Below, in pieces: positions 44,161 to 52,094 of a stretch of 64,000 nucleotides of DNA. Position numbers and translations under genes: made by a program. Below the pieces are notes generated by a model that was not told the origin of the DNA, searched no databases, and worked only from the letters and a program-made list of their open reading frames with translations. This DNA is from JADLGL01 sp050184415 (GTDB lineage: Bacteria; Pseudomonadota; Alphaproteobacteria; Rhizobiales; Kaistiaceae). Positions within the stretch are counted from its first letter, which is position 1, and the number at the start of each line of letters is the position of its first letter. The stretch covers positions 62,001-126,000 of the forward strand of contig JBFXAJ010000007.1 of NCBI GenBank assembly GCA_050184415.1, read 5' to 3'.

Positions 44161-44631
44161 CTAGCGCGGCGTCAGCGCGAACGCGGCCACGAGGAGCACG
44201 ACGGTGATCACCGTCGCGCCGGCGCGGAGCCGGCCGTACCAGGCCGGCGCACGGATCCCGTCGGCGCTCCAGACATCCAGCGCGCCCTGGGCGGCGGTCA
44301 GTGCGGCGAGGACGAGGGGCCCCGCGCTCCCGGGCACCAGCAGCGTCCCCCAGGCAGCCAGGGCGAGCAGCACCGTGATGCCGAGGCGGACGTTCTGCCG
44401 GCCGGTCCGGATCGCCTGTCCGCACGCCATGCCCGCGTGGAAGGTCAGCAGCACCGCGGCGTAGCTGAGGAGAGCCGCGATTGCGTCGTCGGCCGTGAAA
44501 CTCCCGACGCCACCGAGGGCGAGGATGGCGAGGAGCGCGGCGATCGGCGCTGCCGAGCCGTACACTAGGAGCGCCGCGGCCCGCGGCATTGCCCCGATCG
44601 TGCTCGGTCCGGTCGGCGGGCGGTCGCTCAT
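44161..44631 (-). CDS. DUF3429-like membrane protein
   Basis: A 156-residue protein with about five transmembrane helices (PRAAALLVYGSAAPIAALLAIL, AIAALLSYAAVLLTFHAGMACG, VRLGITVLLALAAWGTLLV, GPLVLAALTAAQGALDVW, VITVVLLVAAFAL). The ALLSYAAVLLTFHAG segment is the part that recalls DUF3429. Function unknown. Its ATG at 44631 is 3 bp from the end of the TIGR02186 gene, so it is probably the third gene of the TauE/SafE cluster. Confidence 0.7.
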   Translation of the reverse strand: MSDRPPTGPSTIGAMPRAAALLVYGSAAPIAALLAILALGGVGSFTADDAIAALLSYAAVLLTFHAGMACGQAIRTGRQNVRLGITVLLALAAWGTLLVPGSAGPLVLAALTAAQGALDVWSADGIRAPAWYGRLRAGATVITVVLLVAAFALTPR

Positions 44632-44633
44632 CG

Positions 44634-45383
44634 TCAGTCGCGGCGGAAGATGGCGCCGGCCAGCCAGCCGATGAAAAGGCCCATCACGACGACGGCCAGC
44701 GCATAGGGGATGGCAGCGTTCTGCGAGGCGTCGAACAGGAACTGCTCGGCCCCGCTCTTGGTCGTGACCAGGGTCTCCTCGGCGGAGGCTGTCATCGCGC
44801 CGTTCCGGAACAGGAGGACGGACACCTGATACTCCCCGATGGGGATATCGGCCGGCAGCTCGAACGTCGTCCTGAAGATCGACGCGCCGGGGTTCTCGAT
44901 GGCGTCGGTGCGTTCGAGGAAATGCCCTTCGTCCTCCTTCAGCCGGATGACGGCTGCCTGGAACGGGAGGGCCCCCCAGCCCATGGTCGTCACCAGCGGC
45001 AGGTTGGCGATGCCGAGGCGAAACGAGCGGAGGACGCTCGGCTCGCTGATCTCGCCGAGGGGGCCCGTGGTGTGGATGGCGTAGAACTCCGGAACGTTGA
45101 GGAACGTCGCCTCGCCGCGATTGATCCAGAGCCCGAGCACCGGGTCCTTCCGGCGCGCCACCACCGTCGCGGGCGGGCCTTCGAGCACGACCACGAGGTC
45201 CACGTCGGTGCCGATGATGGCGGGCTGGTCGGACGTGATCGCGCCGAACACCGTGATCCCGGTGCCGGTGAAGTTCGACTCGATGCGGACTTCGTTGGCC
45301 GAGAGGGCGATCGCGATCTCGTCCGCGGCATGAGCCGGCGCGGCCATGCCGGCGAAGGCGGCAAGCGCGAGCCATCTCCTCAC
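44634..45383 (-). CDS. TIGR02186 family protein, TauE/SafE partner
   Basis: A 249-residue envelope protein with an N-terminal signal (WLALAAFAGMAAPAHA) and one C-terminal transmembrane helix (AIPYALAVVVMGLFIGWLAGAIF). The periplasmic beta-rich domain contains EVRIESNFTGTGITVFGAI and NRGEATFLNVPEFYAI, typical of the TIGR02186 proteins that occur next to TauE/SafE exporters in alphaproteobacteria. It starts with GTG at 45383, overlapping the exporter stop as GTGA. Likely an accessory subunit of the exporter. Confidence 0.85.
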   Translation of the reverse strand: MRRWLALAAFAGMAAPAHAADEIAIALSANEVRIESNFTGTGITVFGAITSDQPAIIGTDVDLVVVLEGPPATVVARRKDPVLGLWINRGEATFLNVPEFYAIHTTGPLGEISEPSVLRSFRLGIANLPLVTTMGWGALPFQAAVIRLKEDEGHFLERTDAIENPGASIFRTTFELPADIPIGEYQVSVLLFRNGAMTASAEETLVTTKSGAEQFLFDASQNAAIPYALAVVVMGLFIGWLAGAIFRRD

Positions 45384-46300
45384 AGCTCGACCTCGCTGAT
45401 CGAGTAGCGTTCCTCGGGCGCGGAGACGAGGTCGACCAGGAAGCGCGCCGCGACCGCAAGCACCAGGAGGGCGAGGAGGAGCCGCAGCGTCTCGCCGCGA
45501 AGATGCACCGCCGAGCGCGCGCCGAACTGCGCCCCGACGACGCCGCCGATCATGAGGATAAGGGCGAGGATGATGTCGACCGACTGGTTCAGCACGGCGT
45601 GGAGCACGGTCGCCACCGCCATCGTGCCGACGATCTGGACCAGCGAGGTCCCGATGACGACGCTGGTCGGGACGCGGAACAGATAGATCAGCGCCGGGAC
45701 CACGAGGAACCCGCCGCCGATGCCGAGAAGCGCGCCGAGGAATCCGATGCCGAAGCCGAGCCCGACCAGCGGGATGACGCTGACATAGAGCTTCGACCGC
45801 TTGAAGCGCATCCGCCATGGCAGCCGGTAGATGACGCCGCGGTCGCCGCGCTGACGGAGCGGGGCGGGCCGGCCGCGCCGCGTGTTGGCGATCGTGCGGA
45901 TCGACTCGATACCCATCAGGCCGCCCACGAGGCCGAGGAAGGTCACGTAGAGGACGGCGATGATGAGATCGAGCTGGCCGATGCGCTCGAGGAGGCCGAA
46001 GAAGAGAACCCCGAGTGCCGAGCCGACGACGCCGCCGCCGACGAGGATGGCGGCGAGCTTCACGTCGACCTGCTTGCGCCGCCAATAGGCGAATGCCGCC
46101 GAGGACGAGGACGCCACGACCTGGGCGGCCCCGGTCCCGACCGCGACCGAGGTCGGAATGCCGGTGAAGATGAGGAGCGGCGTCAGCAGGAACCCGCCAC
46201 CGACGCCCAAAAGCCCGGAAATGAAGCCGATCGCCGCGCCGATGCCGATGATCAGCAGCACGTTGACCGGCATCTCGGCGATGGGAAGGTAGAGCTGCAC
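45380..46300 (-). CDS. TauE/SafE family sulfite/sulfonate exporter
   Basis: A 306-residue inner-membrane protein with about eight helices and the two inverted halves of the family: GFISGLLGVGGGFLLTPLLIF near residue 25 and GIGFLGALLGIGGGFLVVPAL near 190. Family members export or take up sulfoacetate, sulfite or other organosulfur anions. The substrate cannot be told. It leads a three-gene set with the TIGR02186 and DUF3429 proteins. Confidence 0.9.
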   Translation of the reverse strand: MQLYLPIAEMPVNVLLIIGIGAAIGFISGLLGVGGGFLLTPLLIFTGIPTSVAVGTGAAQVVASSSSAAFAYWRRKQVDVKLAAILVGGGVVGSALGVLFFGLLERIGQLDLIIAVLYVTFLGLVGGLMGIESIRTIANTRRGRPAPLRQRGDRGVIYRLPWRMRFKRSKLYVSVIPLVGLGFGIGFLGALLGIGGGFLVVPALIYLFRVPTSVVIGTSLVQIVGTMAVATVLHAVLNQSVDIILALILMIGGVVGAQFGARSAVHLRGETLRLLLALLVLAVAARFLVDLVSAPEERYSISEVEL

Positions 46301-46411
46301 GGCGCAACCGGCTGGGTCAAACGGGACGCTACGATCTTCGTCTCGTCCTGGCTCCCTTCCGGTTAAGAACGCCGCATGCCGCGCGTGTCAAACGCGAAAT
46401 GCAGTGCGGCG

Positions 46412-47581
46412 TCAGCCGGGGATCGGGGCACCGCCTTCGAGGAACGGTGTCGTCGGGACCGCGTCTTGCGACCAGGCTGCCGGGGCGAGGCCCGTGTCCT
46501 CCGGTCCGCCAAGCTGGATGTAGACGACCGCGCCGAGCGCGACCGCGACCGCCGCGGCGGCAAGTAGGATGGGCCAGCGGTTGCGCGAAGCTGCCGCGCG
46601 GGCGCGGCCAAGGCGCGTGCCGTGCTCCTCGTCCGTCCGTGCCGTGAAGGCGGTGAGGCTCGGCGCGGTTCGCGACCGCTCGGCCGGGGGCTGCGCCGCG
46701 CGGCGCGCGGCGGCGATGAAATCGGCCTTGCGGCCGGAGAGACTGGGAAGGTCGGCGATGCGGCGGGGCACGTCGACCGGCCGCTCGGTGCGCTCCTCCC
46801 CGCGTGGCGCTTCCCGGGCGCCCGCCGCTGCCGATGGCGGTGGCTGCGGGGCGGGCCGCGACGCCGCAACCTGGGCGGTCAGCGTCGCAAGCTGCTGCTC
46901 GAGGCGGCTGATCCGTTCGTCGTCGGCGGGTCGTGCCAGGAGGTCGTCGACTTTCCGGGACAGGGCGTCCACCCTCTGGCCGAGGGCGGCGATTTCCGCC
47001 TGGTCGTGCTCGCGGAGGGCGGCGACATCGCGGGCGAGCGCCTCCACCGCCGTCGGTGCCGCCTCCCGCGCCGCGGCGAGGTCGTCCAGCCGGGCGACGA
47101 TCGCGTCGTGCCCGGCCTTGAGGTTGTCAAGCGTGGCCGCAAGCCCCGTCGCGCTGAACACGGAGCGAAGGGCGCCGAATTCCTCACGGAGTGCGGCGAT
47201 CTCTGACGACAGGCCCGGCGTCGCCGTCTCGACGGCGCCGAGCGCTTCGCGACGGACGGGCACGCCGGTCGAGGACATCGTCTCGTGGAGGGCGCTGTGG
47301 ACCAACGCCTCGACATTGCCTTCCGGCGGCGTGTCCGTCATGCGGGCGATGACCTCCGCCGTCCGTTCACGCACCGCCGCGGCCGTATTGTCGCGCGAGG
47401 GTTTTGGAACGATCGAGAGATCGGCCGGAACGTCGCCGATGAGGTTCTGGAGCGCCTTGCCGATCACGTCGACGGTCACCGCGGCAGCGTCGGGTTTCGC
47501 GGCGCGGCGATCGAGGAACGGCGCTACGCGGCCTGTCGTTTCGGCCGGCTCGAGCGCGCGCTTTTCGGCGAGGTTCTTCAT
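46412..47581 (-). CDS. PodJ-like coiled-coil membrane protein with truncated periplasmic end
   Basis: A 389-residue protein. Residues 125-240 are a long coiled coil (LDDLAAAREAAPTAVEALA, LGQRVDALSRKVDDLLA), followed by a Pro-rich stretch, GRKADFIAAARRAAQPPAE (283-301) and one transmembrane helix (336-356). The DFIAAARRAA segment before the membrane helix is what I recall from the polarity factor PodJ of Caulobacter and rhizobia. PodJ continues with Sel1 repeats and a peptidoglycan-binding domain; here only about 30 residues follow the helix. It may be a paralogue or a shortened polar scaffold. Start at ATG 47581; the open frame continues upstream without similarity. Confidence 0.6.
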   Translation of the reverse strand: MKNLAEKRALEPAETTGRVAPFLDRRAAKPDAAAVTVDVIGKALQNLIGDVPADLSIVPKPSRDNTAAAVRERTAEVIARMTDTPPEGNVEALVHSALHETMSSTGVPVRREALGAVETATPGLSSEIAALREEFGALRSVFSATGLAATLDNLKAGHDAIVARLDDLAAAREAAPTAVEALARDVAALREHDQAEIAALGQRVDALSRKVDDLLARPADDERISRLEQQLATLTAQVAASRPAPQPPPSAAAGAREAPRGEERTERPVDVPRRIADLPSLSGRKADFIAAARRAAQPPAERSRTAPSLTAFTARTDEEHGTRLGRARAAASRNRWPILLAAAAVAVALGAVVYIQLGGPEDTGLAPAAWSQDAVPTTPFLEGGAPIPG

Positions 47582-47741
47582 GGCACCGCACGCGACACGG
47601 CCCGGTCCCGTCGCCGGTTCCAGCCGTTTCCGCCGCGCTCTGCCAAGGAAGCCCCCACCCGCGTTGCTCCGACGCACCGACCCGACGATCCCTCCGGATT
47701 CGCCGAAGGTCGCAGTCCGCCTGCCACAGTCCGGCCGACAT

Positions 47742-47760
47742 GGTAAATATTGCGTTAACC
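47742..47760. promoter_or_regulatory. A+T-rich dyad, possible CtrA-like or repressor site
   Basis: GGTAAATATTGCGTTAACC is an imperfect dyad (GGTnAA...TTnACC) in the 286-bp divergent gap between the PodJ-like and S24 regulator genes. It also resembles a CtrA box (TTAA-N7-TTAAC) with one mismatch and one extra spacer base. It is the most A+T-rich stretch of the gap. Confidence 0.3.
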
Positions 47761-47867
47761 GGCCGCCGGCACTGATCGTTCGCAATCGCCGTGCTCTTGC
47801 GGCCGGAGCCGATTGACCATGACGGCGCAGCCCGACACAGTCCGCGCGGCAGGGGAGCGCCCGCGAG

Positions 47868-48479
47868 ATGCTGTCTCACGCGAGGATCTGGGCGGCGATT
47901 GATCGGCTCGCTGCCGATCATGAGCTTTCGGTATCCGCCCTCGCGAAGCGCTCGGGTCTCGACCCGACCACCTTCAACCGCTCGAAGCGCTTCGGCCCCG
48001 ACGGCCGCCCGCGCTGGCCGTCCACGGAAAGCGTTGCAAAAATCCTCGCGGCGACCGGCGCGACCCTCGACAGGTTCCTCGATGCGGCCGGACCCCGCCC
48101 GCTCCCGCTGCTCGGCTTTGCCCGCGCGGGGGCCGGCGGCTACTTCCTTGATGGCGGCTTTCCGAGCGGCGCCGGCTGGGACGAGGTCTCCTTCCCCGGT
48201 GTCACGGATGCCGGCGCCTACGCGCTCGAGGTTGCGGGCGATTCGATGATGCCGCTCTACCGCGCCGGCGATCTCATCATCGTTTCGCCGACGGCCGCGA
48301 TCAGGCCCGGGGACCGCGTGGTCGTGCGCACGACCGATGGCGAGGTGATGGCCAAAATCCTCGCCCGCCGGACGCCGCACGAGGTCGAGCTCGCCTCGCT
48401 CAACCCGGAGCACCCCGCGCGTATCATCGATGCGGCAAACGTCGAGTGGATCGCCCGGATCCTTTGGGCCAGCCAGTAG
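47868..48479 (+). CDS. S24/LexA-like transcriptional regulator
   Basis: A 203-residue protein with an N-terminal helix-turn-helix (LSVSALAKRSGLDPTTFNRS, about 21-40) and a C-terminal S24 peptidase domain: the nucleophile in VAGDSMMPLYRAGD (Ser near 126) and the lysine in GEVMAKILARR near 163. A possible self-cleavage site is ARAGAGGYF near residue 88. Such proteins are phage-repressor-type regulators; this form is widespread as a single gene in Hyphomicrobiales. No prophage genes surround it. It ends 2 bp before the convergent ThiF gene. Confidence 0.85.
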   Translation: MLSHARIWAAIDRLAADHELSVSALAKRSGLDPTTFNRSKRFGPDGRPRWPSTESVAKILAATGATLDRFLDAAGPRPLPLLGFARAGAGGYFLDGGFPSGAGWDEVSFPGVTDAGAYALEVAGDSMMPLYRAGDLIIVSPTAAIRPGDRVVVRTTDGEVMAKILARRTPHEVELASLNPEHPARIIDAANVEWIARILWASQ

Positions 48480-48481
48480 CC

Positions 48482-49258
48482 TCAGCCGGCGTCGGTTCCG
48501 GTCAGCGGATTGGCGGGATCCCATTCATAGGCGATGGTCTCGAACCGCATGTCGCGGCCGTCGAAGAGGAGGAGCCGGCCCACAAGCCCCGTATCCTCGC
48601 CCAGGAGCGTGCGGAGGGCCGCCACGGCCTGCAGGGAGCCGATGACCCCGGCCGCCGGCCCGAGCACGCCGACCTCCGCGCAGGTTGCCATGGCCTCCGC
48701 GGCCGGCGGCTCGGGAAAGAGGCAGCGATAGGTCGGGTTCGGGCGCCCGCCGGTTCCGGCCTCATACGGTTTCAGCACCGTCACGCTGCCGTCGAACCGG
48801 GCGACCGTCGCCGAGACCAAGGGTTTCGCGGCCCGGAAGGCCGCATCCGAAATGACATAGCGGGCGGCAGGATCGTCGGTGCAGTCGGCGATGACGTCGT
48901 ACCCGCCGATCATCGCCGCGTTCTCCTCCGTCATGCGGACCGCATGGACCTCGACGGCGATGGCCGGGTTCAGGGCCTGCGCCCGCGCGCCGGCCACCGC
49001 CGCCTTGCCCGCGCCGACGTCGGAGGTCTGGTAGAGGATCTGGCGCTGGAGATTGGAGAGCGCGACGGTGTCGTCGTCCACGATCCCGATCCGGCCGACG
49101 CCGGCCGCGGCGCAGTAGGCGATGACCGGCGCACCGAGTCCGCCGGCGCCTATGACGAGGAGGCTCGACGCCTTCAGCCGCTGCTGGCCGGGCCCGCCGA
49201 CGCCGCGCAGCACGATGTGGCGCGCGTAGCGCTCGACCTCCTCAGGGGAAAGGGACAT
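48482..49258 (-). CDS. HesA/MoeB/ThiF family adenylyltransferase
   Basis: An E1-like enzyme that adenylates the C-terminus of a small sulfur carrier (MoaD, ThiS or similar). The 258-residue protein has RYARHIVLRGVGGPGQQRL, the ATP motif GAGGLGAPVIAYCAAAGVG (37-55), DDTVALSNLQRQILY and the core VIADCTDDPAARY. CLFPEPP and ATCAEVGVLG follow. The two CxxC zinc pairs of E. coli MoeB are not both evident. Whether it serves molybdopterin or thiamine synthesis cannot be decided; no carrier gene is adjacent. Confidence 0.85.
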   Translation of the reverse strand: MSLSPEEVERYARHIVLRGVGGPGQQRLKASSLLVIGAGGLGAPVIAYCAAAGVGRIGIVDDDTVALSNLQRQILYQTSDVGAGKAAVAGARAQALNPAIAVEVHAVRMTEENAAMIGGYDVIADCTDDPAARYVISDAAFRAAKPLVSATVARFDGSVTVLKPYEAGTGGRPNPTYRCLFPEPPAAEAMATCAEVGVLGPAAGVIGSLQAVAALRTLLGEDTGLVGRLLLFDGRDMRFETIAYEWDPANPLTGTDAG

Positions 49259-49349
49259 GAAGGCCGGGACCTCCGCGCGACGGGCCGGCGCTCCCGGCCC
49301 CCATTAGCGTGCTGGTCTAGCGATACCCGTCGGCAATGGCGAGGAACGG

Positions 49350-49913
49350 ATGCTCGGCAATTATCACTTCGAAGGCCATGCGCTGGTGTCCGCCGACGAC
49401 AGGATCGCGGACGCGGGCGGTGTGAAGCCCGCTGCGTTGAATCATCCGGCCGACTGGGCCCGGTTCCAGGGCGAGCTCGGCAAGGCAGCCGTGATCGTCA
49501 TCGGGCGGAAATCGCACGCGGCCGACCCGGGACGGCGTGGCCGGCGGCGGATCGTGATGTCGTCCGGCGCCCGGGGCATCGAACGGCGCGACGACGCCTG
49601 GTGGTGGAACCCGGCCGAAGCGAGCCTCGAGGAGGCGCTGGTCACGGTCGCGCCCGCCGGAGGGCTGGTGGCGATACCCGGCGGGATGGCCGTCTTCGAC
49701 TATTTCCTCGGTGTCGGCTACGACGCCTTCCACCTCGCGCGCCTGCCAGGCATCGCGCTGCCGGGCGGGGTTCCCGTCTTCTCGGAATGCGCCGACGGCC
49801 CCTCCAGCGAGACGGTTCTCGGCAATGCGGGCCTCCGCCCCGCCGAGGTCGAGGACCTCGATCCGGCGGTCGGGCTCACCGTCACGGTCTGGCGGCCGGC
49901 CATCGCTGGCTAG
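49350..49913 (+). CDS. Dihydrofolate reductase-like protein
   Basis: A 187-residue protein of the DHFR/RibD C-terminal fold. GHALVSADDRIAD, ADWARFQGELGKAAVIVIGRKSH and RRRIVMSSGARGIE correspond to the substrate loop, the NADPH helix and the following strand; GGLVAIPGGMAVFDYFLG near 103-120 is the second cofactor-binding motif. It differs from standard FolA and may be a RibD-like reductase or a specialised DHFR. The neighbouring ThiF gene is divergent, 92 bp away. The substrate is not clear. Confidence 0.7.
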   Translation: MLGNYHFEGHALVSADDRIADAGGVKPAALNHPADWARFQGELGKAAVIVIGRKSHAADPGRRGRRRIVMSSGARGIERRDDAWWWNPAEASLEEALVTVAPAGGLVAIPGGMAVFDYFLGVGYDAFHLARLPGIALPGGVPVFSECADGPSSETVLGNAGLRPAEVEDLDPAVGLTVTVWRPAIAG

Positions 49914-49925
49914 CCGCCGGCCGGG

Positions 49926-50171
49926 CTACATGCCGGGCTTGTCCATGTCCGGCGAGATCTCCGGCGTCGGCGCGGCCTGGCGGATCTCCTCGGCCGGCGC
50001 CGGTGCGCCACCCGAGAAGAAGGCGAAATAGGCGCCGGCGACGATCGCGACCAGCACCACGGCGAGGGCGATGACGCGGCCCCACCGGATATGGAGGCCG
50101 CGAGCCGCGTCCTCGGGCGCTTCGTAGGCGTTGACGTTCCAGTCCATTGCCGGCTGGCGATACTCGGCCAT
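49926..50171 (-). CDS. Small single-pass membrane protein
   Basis: An 81-residue protein with a soluble N-terminus (MAEYRQPAMDWNVNAYEAPED), one transmembrane helix (VIALAVVLVAIVAGAYFAFF, about 33-52) and a short acidic/Pro-rich periplasmic tail ending EISPDMDKPGM. The start is preceded by GGGAGTTGTTGCC on the minus strand. Not recognised. Convergent with the DHFR-like gene, 12 bp apart. Confidence 0.6.
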   Translation of the reverse strand: MAEYRQPAMDWNVNAYEAPEDAARGLHIRWGRVIALAVVLVAIVAGAYFAFFSGGAPAPAEEIRQAAPTPEISPDMDKPGM

Positions 50172-50326
50172 GGCAACAACTCCCGTTGAACAGGCCGTCC
50201 TTCACGGCCCTGCCGGCAGTCCGCGCTCTTATGCTTAAGAATCGGTGAAGCGCCGTGTCGGCACGAAGCTCGGCTCGGTGATTGCGCTTGGTCGGGTGGA
50301 TTGACCTGTCCCGAGGCGGCTTTGGC

Positions 50327-51226
50327 TTAGGCCGTCGGCGCCCGCGTCCCGAGCGCGTCGGCAATGATCGACCCGAGCAAACGGCCTGCTGCGCCCCCTT
50401 CGTCGAGGTTTGGGTTGTAGATCGTCACCTCGACCCCGACGACGCGCCCGGTCGCCATTGCCATCCGCAGCGCCTCCCGCAGCTCGGCCGCGCCAAGGCC
50501 GCCAGGGAGGCGATCGTCAACGGCGGGCATGATCGCGTCGTCCAGGCAATCGGCATCGAGATGGATGAAGAAGCCGTCCAGCTCGGGTCGGGTAAGGTGG
50601 GCCGTCGCCCTCCGGGCCGCTTCGTGGATTCCGAGCCGACGCACGGCCGGCAAGTCCAGCGCCATCAGCGATTCGGGGAGCGGCTGGCTCCCGTATTCGA
50701 TCTGCGCGGCGTGATCGCGGAACCCGAACGCCACGACATCTTCGACGGCGACCAGTGGGCCACGCCCTTCAATGTTGGCGAGGAGCGGGGGGCCGTGGCC
50801 GGTGGCCAGGGCGAGTTCCATCGAAGCTCCCTCGCCCTTGGGCTCTGCTTCGGGTTGATAGAAATCGGCATGGCCGTCGATGAACAAGAGGCCATAGCGG
50901 CCACGGCGCCTAAGTGCGAGTGTCGTGCCGAGAAGGATCGTGCAGTCGCCGCCGAGCGCTATGGGGAATTGGCCGGCGTCAAGGACGCCTTCCACGGCAT
51001 CGGCCAGGATCGGCGACCACCGCGCGATGGACTCGGCGTTGAGGGTCTTCGTCACCGGATCAATCCGGCCGCTCCAAGCGGGTGGCGCGACCCGGCCAAC
51101 GAGCCGCGCCTCCAGTCGCTCCGCGAGACCGTCGCGCAGCAGCGCCTCGGCCAGGTGCTCCACCCCACTCGGCCGAAGGCCGAGCACGGACGGAGCCTCG
51201 ACGATCGCATAGCGGCGCTGGTGCAT
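50327..51226 (-). CDS. Arginase/agmatinase family protein with GGDC variant
   Basis: A 299-residue ureohydrolase-fold protein. Five of the six manganese ligands are in place: DGHADF (near residue 137; Asp, His, Asp) and HLDADCLDD (near 226; Asp, Asp). The first metal motif is GGDCT (near residue 112) instead of GGDHS, so cysteine replaces a histidine ligand. VTIYNPNLD near the C-terminus supplies the expected late acidic residue. It probably hydrolyses a guanidino or formimino compound; arginine is one candidate. Ribosome-binding site GGAGAGGAAC precedes the ATG. Confidence 0.8.
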   Translation of the reverse strand: MHQRRYAIVEAPSVLGLRPSGVEHLAEALLRDGLAERLEARLVGRVAPPAWSGRIDPVTKTLNAESIARWSPILADAVEGVLDAGQFPIALGGDCTILLGTTLALRRRGRYGLLFIDGHADFYQPEAEPKGEGASMELALATGHGPPLLANIEGRGPLVAVEDVVAFGFRDHAAQIEYGSQPLPESLMALDLPAVRRLGIHEAARRATAHLTRPELDGFFIHLDADCLDDAIMPAVDDRLPGGLGAAELREALRMAMATGRVVGVEVTIYNPNLDEGGAAGRLLGSIIADALGTRAPTA

Positions 51227-51275
51227 GTTCCTCTCCTCCGGCAGAGACGAAGATGCCCGCCGCGAGGTTCCCCGA

Positions 51276-51530
51276 CTACGTCACGCCGGCGGTGGTCGGA
51301 ACCCGCGCCGGTCGAGCCGCCGCAAACTCCTCGGGGGATATCCAGCGGACCGGGATGCTGACCGGCGGAGGCGGAGGCGCCGTGACCAGGGCGACAGCGG
51401 CAACCGCCAGGAACGCGCCATGGACGGCGGCGGAGCCCAGGACAGGCAGCCTTGATCGCTCCGAGGATGCGGTGGGAAGGCTGGGCCTCGAGCCTCCGAT
51501 CGACACGGGCGGAGCTTGGCCGGCCTGCAC
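51276..51530 (-). CDS. Small TonB/TolA-N-terminus-like protein, possibly a remnant
   Basis: From a GTG at 51530 (GAGG 8 nt upstream) 84 residues are encoded. A hydrophilic start is followed by a transmembrane helix (LPVLGSAAVHGAFLAVAAVALV) and then PPPPPVSIPVRWISPEEFAAA. That arrangement is typical of the N-termini of TonB, TolA and DUF930 proteins, where a long periplasmic region follows. Here the frame stops 16 residues later. It is either a short membrane protein or the broken start of a longer gene. It is 49 bp upstream of the arginase-like gene. Confidence 0.4.
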   Translation of the reverse strand: MQAGQAPPVSIGGSRPSLPTASSERSRLPVLGSAAVHGAFLAVAAVALVTAPPPPPVSIPVRWISPEEFAAARPARVPTTAGVT

Positions 51531-51731
51531 TTGTGCAACCTCAGAGGGGGAGTCCGCTGGAAGGCTTCTTCCGGAATACGGCTTGCCGGAGGCAACGCCT
51601 CGTGGCGGAAGGCACGACAGCGTCTGCTAATCCGGATCGGCGCGGCGCCGCCTCCCCCGATCGCGTCCACGCAGGCAAACGTGCCGGTTCGGCGATGGTG
51701 CGAAGGCGGGGCCCATGCCCTCCAGCGCAAC

Positions 51732-51989
51732 CTAGTTCGCGGGGCGCAGCGGAAGGTTCCTCGGCCATCCGTCGCCCACCAGCATGCATTCCTCGAGCGT
51801 GCAGTTGGCGATGGTCGTCGGCGCGTAGCCCGCGCGCATCTCGAGGATGCAGCCGTCGAAGCGGCAATCCTTCCAGAAGCCGCCGGTGAGATCGACGTAG
51901 TCATCGACGAAGGTCTGGGCCTCCGTCCGTCTTCCCGTGATCATGAGTCCAATGTCGGGGTGTTCGCCGCCTTTGTCGAGCGAGCGCAT
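51732..51989 (-). CDS. Small Cys-patterned hypothetical protein
   Basis: An 85-residue protein (alternative start at 51944, 70 residues). The part FWKDCRFDGCILEMRAG followed by TIANCTLEECMLVGDGWP shows two C-x-F/L-x-x-C units about 25 residues apart. That resembles coils of pentapeptide-type beta-helix proteins. I do not recognise a named family. The surrounding 51531-51731 and 51990-52066 stretches hold no other gene that I can support. Confidence 0.4.
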   Translation of the reverse strand: MRSLDKGGEHPDIGLMITGRRTEAQTFVDDYVDLTGGFWKDCRFDGCILEMRAGYAPTTIANCTLEECMLVGDGWPRNLPLRPAN

Positions 51990-52066
51990 GCCGCTTTCAC
52001 AGGCACAACGGCCCGGACCCCCGATTGTGTTCCGAAAAGTCGCCGCTCAGGGAGCGGACTTAGGTG

Positions 52067-52094
52067 GTCGAAGTCGGAGACATTCGACTTCGAC
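52067..52094. repeat. Dispersed 28-nt palindrome, copy 4
   Basis: GTCGAAGTCGGA, loop GACA and TTCGACTTCGAC form a 12-bp stem with one mismatch. The last base is also the final base of the stop codon of the 69-residue gene at 52094-52303. Arms match the copies at 18245-18308 and 44118-44145. Confidence 0.75.

Noticed and set aside
47868..48479. S24 repressor as evidence for a prophage
   Set aside because: No phage structural, integrase or lysis genes nearby; this regulator type is common as a single chromosomal gene in the order.
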